DNA of 64,000 bases from Chromobacterium sinusclupearum (GTDB lineage Bacteria; Pseudomonadota; Gammaproteobacteria; Burkholderiales; Chromobacteriaceae): the NCBI RefSeq assembly GCF_002902845.1, contig NZ_PPTF01000078.1:82563-146562 (forward strand). Direction: 5' to 3'. The translations under genes and the position numbers were made by a program. Shown here piece after piece: positions 61,169 through 64,000 of this stretch; within the stretch, counting starts at the first letter, position 1; each line of letters opens with the position of its first letter. The notes under the pieces are model-generated. The model was not told the DNA's origin. It was given only the letters and a program-made list of their open reading frames with translations, and ran no database searches.

Positions 61169-61248
61169 GAGCCGCTAACCAAACCCCTGATCCTGCGTTG
61201 CGCCTCCTTGGCTCCGGCACTCTTCGAGGTTGTGTTAGCGGCCCTAAG
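61166..61248. mobile_element. candidate MITE-like element
   Basis: GCCGCTAAC (61171-61179) is perfectly inverted as GTTAGCGGC (61234-61242), extended as AGAGCCGCTAACCAAACC on the left against AGGGCCGCTAACACAACC on the right complement. The element is flanked by the direct repeat TAAG (61166-61169 and 61245-61248). No ORF inside. The left TAAG is part of the GNAT stop codon. This is the shape of a short transposon derivative, though the repeat could also be a simple terminator. Confidence 0.5.
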
Positions 61249-61250
61249 TC

Positions 61251-61700
61251 CTATTCCGCCGCCGGCTCGTCCAGCAGAAAGCGCGCGCCGCACCCCTGCC
61301 CTCCGGCGGCGTCGTCCGGATTGAACAGCTTGCACTTCTGCAGCGATAGGCAGCCGCAGCCTATGCAGTCGTCCAGTTGATCGCGCAGCCGCGTCAGGGC
61401 ATCGATGCGCGCTTGCAGCAGCGGCTTCCACGCCATGGACAGCCTGGCCCAATCGTCCACCGTCGGCGTGCGCTGCTGCGGCAGCCTGGCCAGCGCCTCG
61501 CCTATCTCCTGCAAATTCAATCCCAGCGTCTGCGCCGCGCGGATAAACGATACCCGACGCAAAGCATCGCGGCGGAAACGCCGCGTCTTGCCAGGCTCTC
61601 CCACGCTGCGAATCAGCCCGCGCGACTCGTAAAAGCGCAGGGCGCTGGCGGCCACGCCGCTGCGTTTGGCCAGGTAGCCTATCGTGATCGTGTCATTCAT
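61251..61700 (-). CDS. soxR: redox-sensitive transcriptional activator SoxR
   Basis: MerR-family protein of 149 residues: HTH at the N-terminus (ITIGYLAKRSGVAASALRFYESRGLI), then dimer helix and the [2Fe-2S] cluster motif CIGCGCLSLQKC (C-x2-C-x-C-x5-C) typical of SoxR, and the tail LFNPDDAAGGQGCGARFLLD. It senses redox-cycling compounds and activates its target promoter by twisting DNA. In non-enteric bacteria SoxR controls quinone or antibiotic response genes directly; here the divergent flavodoxin gene has the matching box. Start at 61700; a start two codons earlier is possible. Confidence 0.95.
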   Translation of the reverse strand: MNDTITIGYLAKRSGVAASALRFYESRGLIRSVGEPGKTRRFRRDALRRVSFIRAAQTLGLNLQEIGEALARLPQQRTPTVDDWARLSMAWKPLLQARIDALTRLRDQLDDCIGCGCLSLQKCKLFNPDDAAGGQGCGARFLLDEPAAE

Positions 61701-61705
61701 GCGCA

Positions 61706-61736
61706 TTGACTTCAAGTTAACTTGAACATGAATACT
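61706..61736 (+). promoter_or_regulatory. SoxR box and promoter
   Basis: TTCAAGTTAACTTGAA (61711-61726) is a perfect 16-bp palindrome and matches the SoxR consensus core. It is placed between a -35 TTGACT (61706-61711) and a -10 AATACT (61731-61736), a 19-nt spacer as in SoxR-controlled promoters. Transcription of the flavodoxin gene should begin near 61743. Confidence 0.9.
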
Positions 61737-61766
61737 AGCAAATCCACCACAACAGAAAAACCCGAC

Positions 61767-62345
61767 ATGAGCACCGTATTGATCCTCTATTTTTCCGGCA
61801 GCGGCAACACCCACCAGTTGGCCGAAGCGGTCTGCCAAGGCGCCGCGGAGCATGGCCATGCCGAACTGCTGCGCATCCGGCCCGAGCACATCGTCGATGG
61901 CCGCTATCCCATAGAGCGCATCTCCGCAGCGCTGCGCGAAGCGGATGCCATCATTTTTGGCAGCCCCACTTATATGGGCGGCCCGGCCGCGCAATTCAAA
62001 GCGTTTGCCGATGCCAGCAGCGAACTGTGGCGCGATCAGGCTCTGGCCAGCAAGATAGCAGCCGGGTTCACCACCGGCTCGGGACTGAACGGCGATCAGC
62101 ACGGCACCTTGAGCTACTTTGCCATGCTGGCTTCGCAGCACGGCATGTTGTGGTGCGGCCTGGACCTCCCAAGCCATCATGGCCCGCAAGGTCTGAACCG
62201 CATGGGCAGCCAATGGGGCGCCATCGCCAATACCGCCAATCCAGACCTGCATCCAGCCGATTTGGCAACCGCCCGCCACCTTGGCCGGCGCGTGGCCCGG
62301 CTAGCCTGCCAACTGAACCAGCTCCAGACGGAGGCAACAACATGA
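61767..62345 (+). CDS. flavodoxin-like NAD(P)H:quinone reductase, SoxR-controlled
   Basis: A 192-residue flavodoxin-fold protein: ILYFSGSGNTHQLAEAV (FMN phosphate loop), ADAIIFGSPTYMGGPAAQFKAF and GSQWGAIANTANPD, like WrbA/NAD(P)H-dependent FMN reductases. It should reduce quinones in oxidative stress. The start MSTVLILYFSG at 61767 is chosen because upstream ATG 61728 would lie before the transcription start set by the SoxR promoter (-10 at 61731). Its TGA overlaps the ATG of the VOC gene (ATGA). Confidence 0.85.
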   Translation: MSTVLILYFSGSGNTHQLAEAVCQGAAEHGHAELLRIRPEHIVDGRYPIERISAALREADAIIFGSPTYMGGPAAQFKAFADASSELWRDQALASKIAAGFTTGSGLNGDQHGTLSYFAMLASQHGMLWCGLDLPSHHGPQGLNRMGSQWGAIANTANPDLHPADLATARHLGRRVARLACQLNQLQTEATT

Positions 62346-62746
62346 TCCCCGCAACCCAGGGCATAGACCATATCCATGTCTACGTGCGCGATCGCGCCGC
62401 CGCAGAAATCTGGTATGGCCGGGTATTGGGCCTGGCCAGGCTGGAAAATTTGGAGAGCTGGAGCCGGGACGGCGGGCCGTTGACGCTGGCCGATGCCGCC
62501 GGCAGGGTCAAACTGGCCTTGTTTGAACGGGCGGCCATCGCCCCGGCCTCAACCATCGCCTTGGCGACGGATGCCGCAGGCTTCATGGCTTGGCGCGTCC
62601 ACCTGCAACAAGCGCTAGGCCGGGCTTTGGAGGCCGTGGATCACGAGCTGTCATGGTCGCTGTACTTCAAGGACCCGGACGGCAATGGCTACGAAATCAC
62701 CAGCTACGACTACGCCGCCCTGAGCGTCATGCTGGCGAACACCTGA
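62342..62746 (+). CDS. VOC (glyoxalase/bleomycin resistance) family protein
   Basis: This 134-residue VOC protein contains GIDHIHVYVRDRAAAEIWYG with the metal-binding His, LTLADAAGRVKLALF and YFKDPDGNGYEITSYD with the glutamate. Its start overlaps the flavodoxin stop by 4 nt, so it is in the SoxR operon. It may act in glutathione or toxin metabolism, or bind a redox-active drug; no specific role assignable. Confidence 0.85.
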   Translation: MIPATQGIDHIHVYVRDRAAAEIWYGRVLGLARLENLESWSRDGGPLTLADAAGRVKLALFERAAIAPASTIALATDAAGFMAWRVHLQQALGRALEAVDHELSWSLYFKDPDGNGYEITSYDYAALSVMLANT

Positions 62747-62756
62747 GGCCGCAATG

Positions 62757-62790
62757 AAAAACCTCCCGCCGGATATGGGCTGGGAGGTTT
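62757..62790. terminator. hairpin after the VOC gene
   Basis: AAACCTCCC (62759-62767) and GGGAGGTTT (62782-62790) form a 9-bp stem; on plus TTTG follows, and on minus TTTTCATT follows, so it can act in both directions. Confidence 0.7.
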
Positions 62791-62888
62791 GTCCGCTGGT
62801 CCGGCTTGGTGGCCGGGAATATCCGCCCTCTCCGGGCGGTCAGGTTGCTCAACCTTGCCGCATGCTTGCGGCGGCTTCATCGTCCCGC

Positions 62889-63017
62889 CTAGTGGGGGAT
62901 GATGATCGGCGCGCCGTCCGGCGCATGCTTCTTTTGGTGCTTGGCGGCCCGTTTTTCCTTCAGGGTCATCTGCGGCTGCTTCTTGGCTTCCTTGGTGCTT
63001 TGTCTGGACTTGCTCAT
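62889..63017 (-). CDS. small highly basic conserved-type protein
   Basis: A 42-residue protein, MSKSRQSTKEAKKQPQMTLK followed by EKRAAKHQKKHAPDG, rich in lysine, with excellent AAGGAG 6 nt before the ATG at 63017. Similar small Lys-rich proteins are annotated as hypothetical in beta- and gamma-proteobacteria. It probably binds nucleic acid, but there is no known function. Short frames upstream in the same ORF have no ribosome site. Confidence 0.7.
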   Translation of the reverse strand: MSKSRQSTKEAKKQPQMTLKEKRAAKHQKKHAPDGAPIIIPH

Positions 63018-63231
63018 GACACGCTCCTTGCTGAGCATCGGAGGATCCGATACTGCTGGTCCAGTATAGATCATTACGAATGAATCATCGTGAATAAATC
63101 ACATGCGCTGCGCTTAAACGCATTTCTCGGCAAGAACGCCTGGCAGCCTCATTACAAACGCATTAAATGCCGATATCATTCATCCTGCCGCCAGAAGCAT
63201 GGTGGCGCATTCCAAAAATACAGGAGCCGTG

Positions 63232-63312
63232 ATGAAGCATTTTCTGCATAATTTTGTTCAGCTCTGCCATATTGCAGGCCGCCCCGGGCTGCGCCGGCTG
63301 AAGCAGCGCTAA
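63232..63312 (+). CDS. possible 26-residue small protein
   Basis: MKHFLHNFVQLCHIAGRPGL plus RRLKQR, preceded by a strong AGGAG at ideal spacing (CAGGAGCCGTG-ATG). A 20-codon ORF (MPISFILPPEAWWRIPKIQE P, from 63167) ends in a TGA that overlaps this ATG (GTGATG). It may be a small protein or a regulatory peptide. No family known to me. Region 63313-63451 holds only the promoter side of the peptidase gene. Confidence 0.3.
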   Translation: MKHFLHNFVQLCHIAGRPGLRRLKQR

Positions 63313-63451
63313 GCGCCCTGACTGCCTCAGCAACGGCTCAAGACCGTTTCCCGCGCGAGGCGACGGGCATGCTCGCATAAGCATCGCTCATCCCCTTGCG
63401 CGGTCTTCGCTTTAGCAACAGAATGGATACAATATTTTCTCCGGAGCCGGC

Positions 63452-64000
63452 ATGAACACCCCCACCACCCCGCAACTGGACACCATCCCGCAACGCATCG
63501 CCTCGCTGCGCGCCGCCATGGCCAAGGCCGGCGTAGACGCCTGTCTGGTGCCTTCGTCCGACCCGCACCTTTCGGAATACCTGCCGCAACGCTGGCAGGC
63601 GCGGCGCTGGCTGTCCGGCTTTACCGGTTCGATGGGCACGCTGATCGTCAGCGCGGACTTCGCCGGCGTGTGGGCGGACAGCCGCTACTGGGTGCAGGCG
63701 GAACAAGAACTGGCCGGCACCGGCATTACCTTGATGAAGATAGACACCGCCGCCAGCAGCCTGCATCTGCAATGGCTGGCCGATACGCTAAAAGCAGGCC
63801 AGACGCTGGCGGTGGACGGCGATGTGTTGAGCCTGGCTGCGGCCAAAGCCCTGCAAGCGGCGCTGGAGCCGCGCGGCGTGATCGTGCGCAGCGACCTGGA
63901 CCTGATCGACGCCGTCTACGCCGGCCGGCCGGCGCTGCCGACCGCTGCCATCTACCAGCACGAGCCGGCCTTCGCGCCGGAAAGCCGCGCCGCCAAACTC
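63452..64000 (+). CDS. aminopeptidase P family (Xaa-Pro) protein, 5' part
   Basis: The first 183 codons of a gene running off the window. It opens with the creatinase/aminopeptidase P N-terminal domain: RIASLRAAMAKAGVDACLVP, SSDPHLSEYLPQRWQARRWL, GFTGSMGTLIVSADFAGVWA, DSRYWVQAEQELAG. This matches the long three-domain aminopeptidase P1-type enzymes, where the metal centre lies in the missing C-terminal part. CCGGAG precedes the ATG. Confidence 0.9.
   Translation, partial: MNTPTTPQLDTIPQRIASLRAAMAKAGVDACLVPSSDPHLSEYLPQRWQARRWLSGFTGSMGTLIVSADFAGVWADSRYWVQAEQELAGTGITLMKIDTAASSLHLQWLADTLKAGQTLAVDGDVLSLAAAKALQAALEPRGVIVRSDLDLIDAVYAGRPALPTAAIYQHEPAFAPESRAAKL

Noticed and set aside
1..64000. CRISPR arrays, tRNA or rRNA genes, prophage or integrase genes
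   Set aside because: Looked for regular short direct repeats, T-loop-like GGTTCGA motifs with cloverleaf pairing, and integrase or capsid-like proteins; none found.

Overview
The window is high-GC, densely coded DNA that reads as a chromosomal segment of a betaproteobacterium of the Neisseriales, most likely Chromobacterium or a near relative. The reasons are the class I PHA synthase, whose body looks very like the Chromobacterium violaceum enzyme as I remember it, and the block leuC-entericidin-leuD-leuB-asd-fimV-truA-trpF-trpB-trpA-accD, a gene order typical of beta-proteobacteria. No prophage, CRISPR array, tRNA or rRNA gene was seen; almost everything is core metabolism with small accessory patches.

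Layout. 1-5.8 kb: the end of a cysC (APS kinase) gene, an M20 amidohydrolase plus DUF1302 outer-membrane protein with a divergent AraC/GlxA-type regulator, and a small secreted PraB-like protein. 5.9-6.85 kb: a compact unit that looks like a histidine attenuator (His-rich leader peptide, intrinsic terminator) in front of a shortened histidyl-tRNA-synthetase-like catalytic core whose reading frame is joined only by a +1 shift at CAU-UGA-C. 6.9-13 kb: tldD, nitrilase-family amidase and yhdP. 13-19.7 kb: glnE, ilvE, a zinc-finger protein, waaF, a TetR regulator and a Q/A/T-rich protein. 19.7-21.7 kb: a SUV3-type RNA helicase.

21.8-30.4 kb is a branched-chain amino acid (valine) catabolic cluster. 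A MerR (LiuR-like) regulator and a thiolase face hbd-mmsA-acd-ech-hibch-mmsB across a large palindromic operator; together the acyl-CoA dehydrogenase, hydratase, hydrolase and two dehydrogenases take isobutyryl-CoA to propionyl-CoA. Three spacers in this operon carry related TTCGTG/CACGAA inverted repeats. A secreted S9 peptidase follows, then a GNAT gene broken by an in-frame TGA.

34-51.4 kb, all on the minus strand, is the leucine / aspartate-family / FimV / tryptophan / fatty-acid block: leuC, an entericidin-like lipoprotein, leuD, three small genes, leuB, asd, an asd paralogue, two tandem fimV-like genes, truA, trpF, trpB, trpA and accD.

51.5-64 kb: an MmyB-type regulator, a large secreted protein of unknown function, a transporter and small enzymes, the PHA genes phaC-phaA (phaC probably starting at TTG), a phzF gene overlapping a 47-codon HAD remnant, a SoxR regulon (soxR / perfect SoxR box / flavodoxin / VOC protein), several short ORFs and hairpins, and the beginning of an aminopeptidase P gene that runs off the window.
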